Source: Fluviicola sp. XM-24bin1 (GTDB lineage: Bacteria > Bacteroidota > Bacteroidia > Flavobacteriales_D > Crocinitomicaceae). From it: a stretch of DNA of 64,000 nt. Every line of letters starts with the position of its first letter. Positions within the stretch are counted from its first letter, which is position 1. The stretch spans positions 10,246 to 74,245 of the forward strand of contig QCWI01000004.1 in assembly GCA_003149635.1 (NCBI GenBank), in the 5' to 3' direction. Position numbers and translations under genes: made by a program. The notes under the pieces are model-generated. The model did not search any database. It saw only the letters and a program-made list of their open reading frames with translations, and was not told where the DNA came from. This document shows, one piece after another, positions 9,801 to 18,900 of this stretch.

Positions 9801-10582
9801 TTCGAAATGGAACACGTTGGATCAGCGGTGAAGTAGGCACTTACGTCACATGGCTGACCATCAGCCGTCAAACCTCCGAAAAGGTACGTTTCAGAACCTT
9901 GTCCTTGAGCATTTATCGTAAATGGCGCACTTGCAACAACATGGATGTTTCCGTTACAATCTTCTACAACAAGGTTTCCAGTTGTTGGCGGGTCTTCGAA
10001 ATCGATCTGTCCAGTAATTTCGTAAGTATCTGTTGTTGGATCACAAGCACTGATGTTCGCCTCGAAGTACGACATGAAACACGGTGGATTTGCCACAACG
10101 GAACAATCGGTTGCTCCTGTACCACCTGTCTGCGTCAAACTTACGTTTTGAACCGTGTTTGCATAGTTCGTAATCAACATAATATACACCTCACCTACCT
10201 GAGCATTCGGAATTGAAGGCGTTTCGTTTGCTGTAGCCGAATAACTACAGTCAACGATATCACCTGCGTCCAATGTACCACAATCTCCTTGCGCTGCAGC
10301 AAGGTTTGGATACGGGCCGTAGATAATGAAGTCAATATCTGAAGGCGCTGTCAAACTCATGTCGATTGCACCTGCATTGGAGATTTCAAAGTAGTACCAA
10401 CTTGGGTTAGGTTGAGTGGCCAAACAACCGTAATCGTTACCGACTTCGGCAGTTGTACCAGTGTTTGCTGTAAAGGATGCACCTTGATCTGTACAAATCG
10501 GGTCCATGTCCGCACAGTTAACACCTTGAGCTGCACCTACAAATGGAACAGCAAGGAGGAGAAAGAGTAGTAAGTTTTTCAT
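3803..10582 (-). CDS. Giant T9SS-exported adhesin with Ig-like repeats, PKD domain and gliding-associated C-terminal (type B) sorting domain
   Basis: 2259 residues. A signal peptide (MKNLLLFLLLAVPFVGAAQG) is followed by an N-terminal globular part (about 20-160), several divergent modules to about 800, then a long array of Ig-like modules. These are joined by linkers of the form TVNPLPVVDPVADQTLC and carry the recurring core F-D-W-x-N-x-x-x-x-I-G-L. A PKD-like pair lies near 1990-2150 (VSYSWDFGDGSP). The last about 90 residues (FYVPNTFTPDNDDYNQNW, then NRWGEVVWES, then DGTYTWKI) are the CHU_C / T9SS type B sorting domain. The protein should therefore cross the outer membrane by T9SS and be surface-attached. 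It lies 12 bp downstream of a small exported protein gene in the same direction, and a terminator follows. Family knowledge suggests adhesion or gliding; the ligand is unknown. Confidence 0.9.
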   Translation of the reverse strand: MKNLLLFLLLAVPFVGAAQGVNCADMDPICTDQGASFTANTGTTAEVGNDYGCLATQPNPSWYYFEISNAGAIDMSLTAPSDIDFIIYGPYPNLAAAQGDCGTLDAGDIVDCSYSATANETPSIPNAQVGEVYIMLITNYANTVQNVSLTQTGGTGATDCSVVANPPCFMSYFEANISACDPTTDTYEITGQIDFEDPPTTGNLVVEDCNGNIHVVASAPFTINAQGQGSETYLFGGLTADGQPCDVSAYFTADPTCSISNLTYTAPICNCFFTFMSLNQEPCNTVTNTFDITGTLEFTSPPSTGTLTLTDCNGNSVTYNAPFTSPLNWAITGITPNGTTNCTVTATFSADPACTITSLPFNHPADCNCPVDAGTFTTSVTGNTTSTGPFDLCFGDSLTITPNGDFIPPADIGNPTGGTYNPGMHLLIYDCAPTVFSPQDFTTDPCFLGIWDPNNPAGPWGVSNIYGNNLTYYFMPLTLYDYVNYIYSYFFTGTLCYDLGPAYPVTFLEPIVTNVVEDCFAGTATVTVSGGTPANDGSLFNIVPGSLVPSTASLVNTSAANGGTITIDGLVDGDNYSFDIIDDNGCPVTVTGTFVGLEDATFNYDPKYCQDAADPLPTITGVPGGTFSVAPAGMVINPVTGLIDVSASTPGLYTITYQSPAANCWGTETYIVEINALPNVVAIDNSPVCLGDSITLNETGGEATEWLWTTSGGATFSDDSLQSPVVYGAVNGETFTVSGTDINTGCTNTATVTVTVNPLDDPTFTLADFCFGDANSATVTGTAGGTFSYNPDPADGSSVNPTTGEITNEVAGTTYNIQYLTPGACPDSLTLPVTVNPLPVVSAPDETICAGDNINITATGANTYTWSPGTGLNTTVGATVNASPAATTIYTVTGTDANGCISDDQVTVTVNPLPVVDPVADQTLCAGDATTAVNFTSATAGSTFDWANNNTSIGLAANGTGNIASFNTMNAGTTQQTATITVSATANGCPGPAITFDIIVNPIPTVDPIADQEICEGDNTAAINFTGAVAGTTYDWTNSNTGIGIGANGTGNIAAFAGTNATNAPIIGNFNVVPTAAGCAGTAETFAITVNPLPNATITGTTAVCANDPQPTITFTGSDGVAPYTFTYNINGGANQTVTSVGNTATVSVPTTTAGTFNYNLVSVQDASASTCLQNVTSTATVTVNPNPTPTITGVLEYCAGFSATLGTANAYNGYLWSNGATTPTADFTIADNPITVTVTDANGCSGTSAAVNVIENTTIVFPTTIEICQGDVATIHGNPQTVAGVYDQTFVLPTGCDSTSSVTLIVNPLPVIDAGLDQIECAGAGITLNATGASTIVWDNGVVNNQQFFPGVGTITYTATGTDANGCVNTDVVDVTIHPIPDVNPVADQTLCAGDLTNAANFTGAVAGTTFDWVNDTPGIGLAAAGSGDIAAFNVVNNGSAAVTATITVTPTANGCPGTPTIFTITVNPTPVVDPIADQVICEGSNTAAINFTGAVAGTTFDWTNSNTGIGLGANGTGNIAAFTGTNATNAPIVGNFNVVPTAAGCTGTAETFTITVDPLPNATISGTATVCENDPQPTITFTGSEGVEPYTFAYTINGGANQTVTSIGATATVSVPTTTAGTFDYTLVSVQDASASACLQNIVSMVTVTVNATPVVDPVANQTVCNGDLTSLIAFTSTTPGTTFDWINNDPSIGLVAAGTGNIPAFNAVNNGTTPVVATITVTPTANGCPGAPINFTITVNPSPNVDPVVDQTICNGLNTTAVNFTGASPGTTFDWTNNNPAIGLGANGSGNIPAFTGTNATGAPISGTITVTPSLNGCTGTPTTFTITIDPAPTMNPVADQELCEGENTAAINFNSSLAGATFGWLNDNTGIGLAANGTGNIASFVGTNGGGAPITGTISVVPTLNGCIGTPQQFTITVNPLPTVDSGQNVTVCDGDAVTLTATGANTYQWAPAITNGQPFIPATSGTYYVMGTDVNGCMNVDSVDVTVEPLPAVSFTADTTQGCEGLSVTFTNTTPGTFVDCFWTFSNGQTANGCGSVTVTFDNAGLYDATLTTVSAAGCSNSVTYTDYIYIEDNPNAAFTPSSSVVSVFDSQIQFNNQSTGAVSYSWDFGDGSPNSTQENPIHTFPSEEAGGYVVWLTAYSPLGCPDSTYRAITINEELIFYVPNTFTPDNDDYNQNWHVVFSSGYDPFDFNLYVFNRWGEVVWESHDASIGWDATYGLDGRPVQDGTYTWKIDFKTTINDERIEVVGHVNVLR
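5590..7860 (-). repeat. Internal duplication of a multi-domain block in the giant adhesin
   Basis: Two blocks of about 270 codons, roughly 7000-7860 and 5590-6450, encode nearly the same order of modules (DQTLCAGD, DQEICEG/DQVICEG, NATITGT/NATISGT, ACLQN). They are spaced by 1404 bp (468 codons), measured at the shared DNA word coding ASACLQ at 7075 and 5671. This points to a segmental duplication of several Ig modules together, in addition to single-module repetition. Confidence 0.7.
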
Positions 10583-10594
10583 GATAGCTTTGGT

Positions 10595-10999
10595 CTAGAG
10601 ATTATCACGTTCCTGAACCAGAGTTGCACGTTTCTGATTCAATTCTAGTTTGATTTGATCCATTTGCTGGAACCATCCATTTTGTTGCGCTAGAGATTGT
10701 TCGGATGGAATGCTGTTCACATGAGCGATTTTCGCATCGATTGCTGCAATATGAGTATCCACTTTTGCAATCTCCTCATTGTAATAAGCTACATCATGAG
10801 TTTGTTGAGGCTGTCCTGCTCTTTTTGAGATAGTTACAGATCGATTTTGCGTTACTTCTGTAGTGGTAGTCCCCTTGTATTGGGACTGCATAGTAGAAGG
10901 CGGTTCGGCGGGAGTTACTTGCTGTATTTGTTGACTAAAAGCCACGCACGTGCACACAAGCATCCCTGCAGTTAGTAAAGTTTTCATGTAGATTCGCAT
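10595..10999 (-). CDS. Small exported coiled-coil protein
   Basis: 134 residues. The ATG at 10999 gives MRIYMKTLL; the internal ATG at 10987 gives the tighter signal peptide MKTLLTAGMLVCTCVAFSQ and is equally possible. The mature part begins with a Gln/Thr/Ser-rich stretch. Residues about 75-134 are charged and heptad-like (EEIAKVDTHIAAIDAKIAHV), predicting a helical coiled coil. No family was recognised. It sits 12 bp upstream of the 2259-residue adhesin and is probably co-transcribed, mirroring the small-gene-plus-adhesin arrangement at 2940-3404. Confidence 0.7.
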   Translation of the reverse strand: MRIYMKTLLTAGMLVCTCVAFSQQIQQVTPAEPPSTMQSQYKGTTTTEVTQNRSVTISKRAGQPQQTHDVAYYNEEIAKVDTHIAAIDAKIAHVNSIPSEQSLAQQNGWFQQMDQIKLELNQKRATLVQERDNL

Positions 11000-11175
11000 G
11001 TTTTCTCGTTAGTCTAACGTAAGAGAACGTTCAGGGTTGCTTTAATAAACATAATTTGATTACCAGTTGATTAAAATCCCTCAGTTATCAAAACAGGTTT
11101 AGCATCGAACATTTTCAACATCCGGCCTAAAATACGAATTAAATCTGGTTAAATAATACGTTATCAGAAGATTGG

Positions 11176-12072
11176 CTACGCGTTGATCCAATCGATTTCT
11201 TTGCTTAAAAGGCGCAAAGTGGACTCCTCGCCGCTTCCTGGCTCAATTGGCTTACAATATTCCCATTGAGCAGTTGCGGGAAGACTCATCAAAATCGATT
11301 CCGTTCTTCCTCCGGAAACCAATCCGAATTTCGTTCCTCGGTCATGAACAAGATTGAATTCCACATATCTACCTCTTCGGGTATTTCTCCAATCGATTTC
11401 CCGTTCACTGAAATCCAAATCTTTACCTAATGAAACTTGGTACTTATACAATTCTGGGAATGCTTCTCCTAAATCTTTACAGAAGTTGAACAACTGATCT
11501 TTTGTTAGCGAATCCGATTCTTTAATATGATCAAAGAAGATCCCTCCTACTCCACGCGTTTCATCACGGTGTGGCAAATAGAAGTAATCGTCTGCCCACA
11601 CTTTGAACTTGGGATAGAAGGAACTATCGTATTTATCACAGATGTCTTTCAATCCTTGATGGAAAGCGCGCGCCTGATCTTTTACTATGTAATGTGGTGT
11701 TAGGTCGATTCCTCCACCGAACCAATATTTTCCGTCGCTCAATTCAAAGTAGCGGACATTCATATGGATGATAGGAACATGTGGATTGTTTGGATGCAAT
11801 ACAATCGAAACCCCAGTTGCAAAAAATTGATCGGCGGTAATCTCTGTATTTCGGCGCATCATGTCTGTAACCTTTCCGTGTACTTCAGAGAAATTCACTC
11901 CACCTTTCTCTATGACGCCCTCACCTTTGATGATGCGTGTTCTTCCTCCGCCACCTTCCGGTCGCTGCCATTTGTCTTCTTGAAATGTGGAAACGCCGTC
12001 AGTCTGCTCAACGCGACGACAAATATGATCTTGAAGCTGTTGAAACGCTTCGGAGATTTCGTTTTTATTCAT
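11176..12072 (-). CDS. hemF: Oxygen-dependent coproporphyrinogen III oxidase
   Basis: 298 residues, the normal length for HemF, which converts coproporphyrinogen III to protoporphyrinogen IX by oxidative decarboxylation of two propionates in haem synthesis (cytosol). Family blocks are clear: the Gly-rich GGGGRTRII near 40-48, MNVRYFE at 104-110, WFGGGIDLTPHY at 117-128, the HRDETRGVGGIFFDH block at 168-182, and near the C-terminus RRGRYVEFNLVHDRGT with GGRTESILMSLP. Its start overlaps the end of the upstream LysM gene by 8 bp, so translation may be coupled. Presence of HemF implies haem synthesis that can use oxygen. Confidence 0.97.
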   Translation of the reverse strand: MNKNEISEAFQQLQDHICRRVEQTDGVSTFQEDKWQRPEGGGGRTRIIKGEGVIEKGGVNFSEVHGKVTDMMRRNTEITADQFFATGVSIVLHPNNPHVPIIHMNVRYFELSDGKYWFGGGIDLTPHYIVKDQARAFHQGLKDICDKYDSSFYPKFKVWADDYFYLPHRDETRGVGGIFFDHIKESDSLTKDQLFNFCKDLGEAFPELYKYQVSLGKDLDFSEREIDWRNTRRGRYVEFNLVHDRGTKFGLVSGGRTESILMSLPATAQWEYCKPIEPGSGEESTLRLLSKEIDWINA

Positions 12073-13894
12073 CTGATAACAACTCGGTATTCACCAATTC
12101 GTAGTCTTCTTGCTCAATCACGAAGATGTGAACATTCTCATATCCATCGGCTGGAGAAATCTGCTGAAGATCGAATCGATTAGCCAAAAGACTCACAGGA
12201 GCGTTATCCAAGAAGAATTGACTACACATCTGTAATAAGATATCATACCCTTGAACCGCAAACTTCCCCATGTCCGTTTCGTAACGAGCTCGGAAACTTC
12301 GGTTCACCTCGATCATCAAATCCGTGTAATAATCGCGAAAGGTTGAACTTGCGTATCGGAAATTGTATCGATTTTTGAAATCATCATTGATACTTTCGAA
12401 ATCCACCCAATCTTTTGTTCCGTAGATGTAAATGCCATTCTTCCTTGCACGGAAATCAGAACGACTCACCGTACTAACGAACTTATCTGCATGATAGCGA
12501 TTGTTCGTTGGCATAATAATAATGTTGTTAGCACTTTTCGTGATAAAGCTTTTCACTCCATCCTCAGTTGTTTCATTAAGCGGTGCTTTTGGGGATTCTG
12601 TCTCTGCATTATTATATGCATCCCTGAAGGCTTCATATAATGGCATGTCTTCTTCCTTCTTCGGCTTCACCAACATAATTCGATCCGTTGTGTGATTGTT
12701 CGCTATGTATTCTCCCAAGCGTCGCATGAGCGTGATATCCGAAGGAATGGCCGCATAGACCAAGCGATTTCCTTCCAACATGGCAGTCTCTGAGCCTACA
12801 GGTACTACCATACGAATGGCATTTTGCTTACAGTGTTCTGCAATCAGTTTCTGCGTATTTGGGAAGAATGGCCCGATTACCAAATCTGTATTAGCGAATT
12901 CAGGGCTGTTCAACGCTTTCATAACCGTTGCCGAATCTCTTTTCGTATCGAAATAATGAATATCAGCATTCATACCCATGGACTCCAAGGTATCGATGGC
13001 CATCATCATCCCCATATAGAATTGCGTGGATGCATCTGAAACGTATTTCGAGTAACCTTTACTATGCTCCAAAAAGAACGGAAGGAACACAGCAATCTTG
13101 TAACGATCTTTGATTTCAAATTCAATAGGATCAGATCCATCGGGATCGTATTTGTCTGGAACCGGCTTAATGGTCATTTTATTAATGCGTTCCTGTTTCA
13201 ATGGAATGCGCAATACCTGACCTTCACTTAAACTTGTTGATGACAATCCATTTTCTTTCAAAATTGTCTCAATTGGAACCATGAAGCGTTTTGAGATGCT
13301 ATACATCGTTTCGTGCGCTAACACTTTGTGCTCCACAATAGAATCGTTGAATTCTACCTGTACCACTTGTGATGTCTCTTCATCCACCTTCACCGTATCC
13401 ATCACAAATGGATTCGGCACGTTATTGTTATCGATAGGATCTGGATCTACAACCGTAACTGGCTCTTCCACTTCACCTGGCACCTTGATGATCTGACCTT
13501 TCTGTAAAGATGATTCCGCCAAAACAGGATTCAAACGAATCAGTTCGTCTACTGTCGTATTGAATTTTCGCGATAATCCATAAAGAGTCTCACCACGTTT
13601 TACTTTGTAATTACTTGTCTCCACAGTCGGAGTTGGCTGAGAAGCAGTTTCTCCAGGAATTGGGATTAGAACGGTTTGTCCTGTTTTCAAGCCTTCGCTC
13701 AAAGCAGGATTGGCATCCATAATTTTATTCGCTTGTACACCAAACATTTGCTGCAACCCCCAAAGGGTATTACCTGCCTCTACCTGATGCACCCAGTAGC
13801 GCTTGCCATCAACTTCACGTTCTGGCGAAACACCAGGTTGAGCCCAGGAAAGGGTACACTGTAGAAATAGGGTGGTGAGTAGAATATACCGCAT
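12065..13894 (-). CDS. LysM-repeat protein with periplasmic ligand-binding-like domain
   Basis: 609 residues. The signal peptide is MRYILLTTLFLQCTLSWAQ. Three LysM peptidoglycan-binding repeats follow at about 33-78, 95-143 and 187-232, each with the pattern G-x-T-L/M-x-x-(L/I)-x-x-x-F and ending in V-x-I-P or similar. Residues about 262-600 resemble the type I periplasmic-binding fold of amino-acid receptors (YKIAVFLPFFLEHSKGYSKY, then VIGPFFPN). This arrangement is common in Bacteroidota and is annotated as LysM peptidoglycan-binding protein; a transport role is not established. It overlaps hemF by 8 bp downstream and has a -7 box immediately before its start. Confidence 0.85.
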   Translation of the reverse strand: MRYILLTTLFLQCTLSWAQPGVSPEREVDGKRYWVHQVEAGNTLWGLQQMFGVQANKIMDANPALSEGLKTGQTVLIPIPGETASQPTPTVETSNYKVKRGETLYGLSRKFNTTVDELIRLNPVLAESSLQKGQIIKVPGEVEEPVTVVDPDPIDNNNVPNPFVMDTVKVDEETSQVVQVEFNDSIVEHKVLAHETMYSISKRFMVPIETILKENGLSSTSLSEGQVLRIPLKQERINKMTIKPVPDKYDPDGSDPIEFEIKDRYKIAVFLPFFLEHSKGYSKYVSDASTQFYMGMMMAIDTLESMGMNADIHYFDTKRDSATVMKALNSPEFANTDLVIGPFFPNTQKLIAEHCKQNAIRMVVPVGSETAMLEGNRLVYAAIPSDITLMRRLGEYIANNHTTDRIMLVKPKKEEDMPLYEAFRDAYNNAETESPKAPLNETTEDGVKSFITKSANNIIIMPTNNRYHADKFVSTVSRSDFRARKNGIYIYGTKDWVDFESINDDFKNRYNFRYASSTFRDYYTDLMIEVNRSFRARYETDMGKFAVQGYDILLQMCSQFFLDNAPVSLLANRFDLQQISPADGYENVHIFVIEQEDYELVNTELLSDE

Positions 13895-13898
13895 ATCT

Positions 13899-13906
13899 CA
13901 AATTTA
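13899..13906 (-). promoter_or_regulatory. Candidate -7 box TAAATTTG, leaderless spacing
   Basis: It matches TAnnTTTG on the minus strand and ends 4 bases before the ATG at 13894 of the LysM gene. Transcription from it would begin at or next to the start codon. Confidence 0.45.
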
Positions 13907-13944
13907 CATATTTGGATTTACAATTCGCGTGCCACGAAACCCGA

Positions 13945-15477
13945 TTACTCCCACTCAATGGTTGCTGGGGGCTTCGAACTGATATCGTAAGTCACGCGGT
14001 TAATGCCTTTCACTTGATTGATAATCTTGTTAGAGACTTTTGCTAAAAAATCATAAGGAAGATGACACCAATCTGCCGTCATACCGTCTGTGGAAGTCAC
14101 CGCTCGCAACGCTACGGCGTTTTCATACGTTCTTTCGTCGCCCATTACTCCCACTGATTGAATCGGTAAGAAAATAGCTCCTGCCTGCCATACATCATTG
14201 TACAATCCATCTTCTTTCAGCGAAGAAATGAAGATGTGATCTACCTCTTGCAAAATTGCCACTTTCTCGGGAGTTACATCTCCTAGAATTCGAATACCAA
14301 GACCCGGCCCTGGGAAAGGATGGCGCCCTAGAATGTTTTCGTCAATTTCCAATGAACGTCCAATTCGACGCACTTCGTCTTTGAATAACAATTTCAATGG
14401 CTCGACCACCTTCAACTTCATATAATCTGGCAATCCTCCAACGTTATGGTGCGATTTAATAGTTTGGCTTGGCCCACCCGATACCGAAACCGATTCGATC
14501 ACATCCGGGTAAATTGTTCCTTGTCCTAACCATTTTGCATCCTCCACTTTCTTCGACTCTGCGTCGAACACATCCACGAATACTTTTCCAATGGCCTTGC
14601 GTTTCGCTTCCGGATCTGTTACTCCGGCCAATTCGCCGTAGAACAAATCGCTTGCATCCACTCCTTTTACGTTTAAGCCCATGTGCTTATATGAATCCAA
14701 AACAGACTCGAATTCATTCTTACGAAGCAATCCGTTATCTACGAAAATACAGTGCAAGTTCTCTCCGATCGCCTTGTGCAATAACACAGCAGCAACGGAT
14801 GAATCCACACCTCCGGACAGACCAAGAATGACTTTATCCGTTCCGATTTTCTCGCGGAGTTCGTTTACCGTTTCTTCCACGAATGAAAGCGGTGTCCAAT
14901 CTTGTGTGCATCCGCACACATCGACAAGGAAGTTCTTTAATAGTTTCGTTCCTTCTAATGAATGATATACTTCTGGATGGAATTGAATTCCGAAGGTTTG
15001 TTCTCCTTCAATTTCAAATCCCGCGTATTTTACATCTTTAGTGCTGGCTACTACTTTATAGCCGTCAGGCACTTGCTTGATAGAATCCGAATGTGACATC
15101 CAAACCTGAGAGTTATCCGAGATTCCTTTCGTAAGCACATTGGATTGATCTACAAATTCCAAATTCGCTCTTCCATATTCTCGTGTGGAAGAAGGCGCTA
15201 CCTCTCCTCCAAAATTGTGCGCTAAATATTGTGCTCCAAAACAAACACCTAACAATGGCATTTTTCCTTTGATTTGAGACAAATCTGGCTTTGGAGATTT
15301 CTCGTCACGAACAGAAAATGGACTTCCTGACAAAATCACGCCTTTGATATCATCCGTCAATTCAGGACACTTGTTCCAAGGATGAATTTCACAATAGATA
15401 TTCAGTTCACGTACTCTTCTGGCAATCAACTGGGTGTACTGAGACCCAAAATCGAGGATTAGAATTTTTTCATGCAT
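13945..15477 (-). CDS. guaA: GMP synthase (glutamine-hydrolysing)
   Basis: 510 residues, full length. GuaA converts XMP to GMP with ATP and glutamine in purine synthesis. The class I glutamine amidotransferase domain has nucleophile C79 in GVCFGAQ and H167/E169 in FHPEV. The ATP pyrophosphatase domain has the P-loop SGGVDSS at 221-227. The C-terminal dimerisation domain ends with the conserved IEWE. The ATG at 15477 is chosen because the first residues ([18 protein letters not shown]) match the family N-terminus. A TATCTTTG box lies just upstream. Confidence 0.98.
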   Translation of the reverse strand: MHEKILILDFGSQYTQLIARRVRELNIYCEIHPWNKCPELTDDIKGVILSGSPFSVRDEKSPKPDLSQIKGKMPLLGVCFGAQYLAHNFGGEVAPSSTREYGRANLEFVDQSNVLTKGISDNSQVWMSHSDSIKQVPDGYKVVASTKDVKYAGFEIEGEQTFGIQFHPEVYHSLEGTKLLKNFLVDVCGCTQDWTPLSFVEETVNELREKIGTDKVILGLSGGVDSSVAAVLLHKAIGENLHCIFVDNGLLRKNEFESVLDSYKHMGLNVKGVDASDLFYGELAGVTDPEAKRKAIGKVFVDVFDAESKKVEDAKWLGQGTIYPDVIESVSVSGGPSQTIKSHHNVGGLPDYMKLKVVEPLKLLFKDEVRRIGRSLEIDENILGRHPFPGPGLGIRILGDVTPEKVAILQEVDHIFISSLKEDGLYNDVWQAGAIFLPIQSVGVMGDERTYENAVALRAVTSTDGMTADWCHLPYDFLAKVSNKIINQVKGINRVTYDISSKPPATIEWE

Positions 15478-15481
15478 GCCG

Positions 15482-15489
15482 CAAAGATA
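15482..15489 (-). promoter_or_regulatory. guaA -7 box TATCTTTG, leaderless spacing
   Basis: Perfect match to TAnnTTTG on the minus strand, 4 bases from the guaA ATG. The whole stretch reads TATCTTTGCGGCATG, almost identical to the one before the DUF2520 gene at 19546. Confidence 0.6.
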
Positions 15490-15983
15490 ATATGAATCTG
15501 AGGACTAATATTCAATATTGAATCAGGAATATTGAATAGTTATTAACCGTTTGCAAAATCGGATTGTTCGTATTCAACTTGGCGAAACTGAATACATGAA
15601 ACGCTTGGTGTTTTTGGTAGGACGCATAGATGCCCATAGTATTTCTTTTACACCACACCGCGCCTGCGGCAGGCAGGAAGGCACAAAGAAGGGATTTGCG
15701 TAACTCAAATCATATTGGGCGTGTTGAACACAATGGATTATGACGCTGTCATAATCTTGTGCTCTCTTCTGAATTATGCGCTTATCGATTCGGTTTTAAG
15801 CCCTTGTGTCTTTGTGGCGAGAATCAAGATTATCAGCAATTTTTAACGGAAAGTCTAAAGACAATTTGTCAGCATGAATCAACTTGGAATAATTTATGAC
15901 GGAATGAACCCAAATTGAGTACGAAAACAATATAGGAGGCGAAGGAATTTGATTATTTTTACGTCCCCTTTAGCAATAGCAAC
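15490..15983. other. Intergenic region between guaA and secA
   Basis: About 500 bp without a credible gene. It contains a copy of the AGGAATATTGAAT word (15525-15537) found in other intergenic repeats. A perfect 6-bp GCCTGC/GCAGGC hairpin with one-base loop lies at 15662-15674. Two stretches related by partial inversion (GGCACAAAGAAGGG near 15680 and CCCTTGTGTCTTTGTGGC near 15803) look like remnants of decayed repeats. The promoter of secA must lie in the last 100-200 bases, but I see no good -7 match. Confidence 0.5.
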
Positions 15984-18900
15984 ATGGCATTAAATATAAT
16001 GAAGTCCCTTTTCGGGGATAAATCAACGAAAGACAGGAAAGAATACCAACCAATTATCGATCAGGCGAACGCGCAATTTGCACAAGTTCAATCGCTTTCT
16101 GATGATGAGTTGCGTGCAAAAACACCTGTGTTTCAAAAGATGATTACGGAAGCAACTGCGGATCTCGAAAAAGAACTCGCAGAACTGCAAGCCAAAGCAG
16201 ATGACGTAAACACCCCTATTCAAGAGAAGGAAGAGCTTTTCGAGAGCATCGACAAGATGACTGGAAAGATTGACGCGAAGATTGAAGAAATTCTAGAGGC
16301 CATCCTACCTGAGGCATTCGCCGTTGTGAAGGAAACAGCGCGCAGATGGGCTGAGAATGGACAATTGGAAGTAACCGCGCAAGACTTTGATATTGAATTG
16401 TCTCAGCAGAAAGACGGGATTACCATTGAGAATGGGAAAGCAATCTGGCACAACTCATGGACGGCAGCAGGAGCAGAAGTTTCTTGGAACATGGTTCACT
16501 ACGACGTACAGTTGATGGGTGGAGGTGTACTTCACAAAGGAAACATCGCTGAGATGCAAACGGGGGAAGGTAAAACATTGGTAGCAACACTACCGGTTTA
16601 TCTGAACGCGCTTTCTGGAAAAGGTGTGCACGTGGTAACCGTGAACGACTACCTAGCAAAACGTGACTCCGAGTGGATGGGGCCTTTGTACCAATTCCAC
16701 GGATTGACGGTTGATTGTATCGACAAACACCGCCCAAATTCTGCAGAGCGACGAGCAGCTTACAAGAAAGACATCATTTTCGGAACGAACAATGAGTTCG
16801 GTTTTGACTACCTCCGTGACAATATGGCAGGGAGTATCGATGATTTGGTACAGCAGAAACACCACTACGCAATTATCGATGAGGTCGATTCCGTATTGAT
16901 TGATGATGCTCGAACGCCATTAATCATTTCCGGGCCAACACCTCGAGGAGACGAACACGAGTTCCATCAGTTGAAACCACGTGTTGAGAACATCGTCGCT
17001 GCACAGCGTAAGTTTGTAAACCAGTGTTTGACAGAAGCGAAGAAACAGTTGAAAGTCATCAACGGTGAAGTAGACGCTGGAAAAGACGCCAAAGAAATGT
17101 TGGAAGAAGGAGGAAAAGCGCTATTGCGTGCCTACCGCGGACTTCCAAAAAACAAAGCATTAATCAAATTCCTTTCTGAGCCGGGAATCCGCGCTCACTT
17201 GCAGAAGACAGAGAACTTCTACATGCAAGAGCAAGGGAAGCACATGAAAAAGATCGACAAGGAGTTGTTCTTCGTGATTGAAGAGAAAAACAATACCATC
17301 GAACTTACCGATAAAGGAATTGACCTTCTTTCTGGAAACGATGACCGTGAGTTCTTCGTAATGCCAGACATCGGTTCTGAAATTGCTCGTTTGGAGAAAG
17401 AGAACTTGGAACCACAGGCTTTCCAAGAGAGCAAAGATCAACTGGTACGTGAATACAGTATCAAGTCGGAGCGAATTCACTCTATCAACCAATTATTGAA
17501 AGCGTACGCACTCTTCGAAAAAGAAGTGGAATACGTAATCATGGATGGTAAAGTGAAAATCGTCGATGAGCAAACAGGACGTATCATGGAAGGTCGTCGG
17601 TACTCTGATGGATTGCACCAAGCGATTGAAGCGAAAGAAAATGTTACCGTAGAGGCCGCAACACAAACTTACGCGACGATCACCCTTCAGAACTACTTCC
17701 GTATGTACCACAAACTTTCAGGTATGACCGGTACGGCGGAGACAGAAGCAAAAGAATTCTGGGATATTTACGAATTAGACGTTGTGGTAATTCCTACGAA
17801 CCGTCCTATCCAGCGTAATGACCAAAACGATTTAGTTTATAAAACAGCTCGTGAGAAATTCAATGCGGTAATTGAAGAGACTGAAAAATTGGTCGCTCAA
17901 AACCGTCCTGTGCTAGTTGGTACAACAACGGTAGAGATCTCCGAGTTATTGAGCCGAATGTTGAAGATGAAAGGCATCAATCACAATGTATTGAACGCCA
18001 AGCATCACAAACAAGAGGCGGAAATTGTAGCTGAAGCAGGTAAGCCTGGAGCCGTTACAATTGCAACCAACATGGCCGGTCGTGGTACCGACATTAAGTT
18101 GGGCGAAGGTGTGAAAGAAGCGGGAGGTTTGGCCATTATTGGTACAGAACGTCACGATTCCCGTCGTGTCGACCGTCAGTTACGAGGTCGTGCTGGACGT
18201 CAGGGAGATCCTGGATCTTCTCAATTCTTCGTTTCATTGGAAGATGATTTGATGCGTAAGTTCGGTTCTGAACGAATTGCCAAGTTGATGGACCGCCTTG
18301 GATTGAAAGAAGGGGAAGTGATTACACACAGTATGGTTTCCAAATCCATCGAACGTGCTCAGAAGAAAGTAGAGGAAAACAACTTCGGGATTCGTAAGCG
18401 ATTGTTGGAATACGATGATGTAATGAACGCGCAACGTAAGGCGATTTACAAGAAACGTAAAAATGCATTGTTCGGTGATCGTTTGGATTTGGACGTTGAC
18501 AACATGTTCTACGATTTCTGTGAGAACATTTCGCTTTCGTACGGAAAAGAGGATTTCAACAAGTTCGAAGAAGAGTTATTGCGTCAACTAGGAATGCAGT
18601 CACCGGTTACGGCAGAGGAATATGAATCTTTGGATGATGTTACCTTGGTGGAACGCGTGTACGAAGGATTCCGTAATCGTTACGATCGCAAAAACGCGCG
18701 CATCTCTGAACGTGCCTTCCCTCAAGTGAAAGCTCTATTCGAGAATCCGAGCAACAAATACGAATTCATCGTCTTCCCTCTTACGGACGGACGTCGTGAA
18801 GTTCGTTTGAATGTTTCTTTGGAAGAAGCTTATAACACCAATGGATCTGCCATCCACAAGCAGCTGGAGAAGAACATCGTTCTTCAAATGATCGACAACG

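Noticed and set aside
5373-10216. Many plus-strand frames opposite the 2259-residue adhesin
   Set aside because: Their low-complexity Val/Ala/Thr or Cys-rich content mirrors the adhesin repeats on the other strand.
11764-12183. Plus-strand frame of 139 codons over hemF
   Set aside because: Antisense to the well-conserved HemF frame; no independent support.
14469-14965. Two overlapping plus-strand frames inside guaA
   Set aside because: Antisense to a highly conserved enzyme, no start context.
15490-15983. Possible small RNA or tRNA before secA
   Set aside because: I found no tRNA T-loop word or cloverleaf and no terminator of a short transcript; only decayed repeats are visible.
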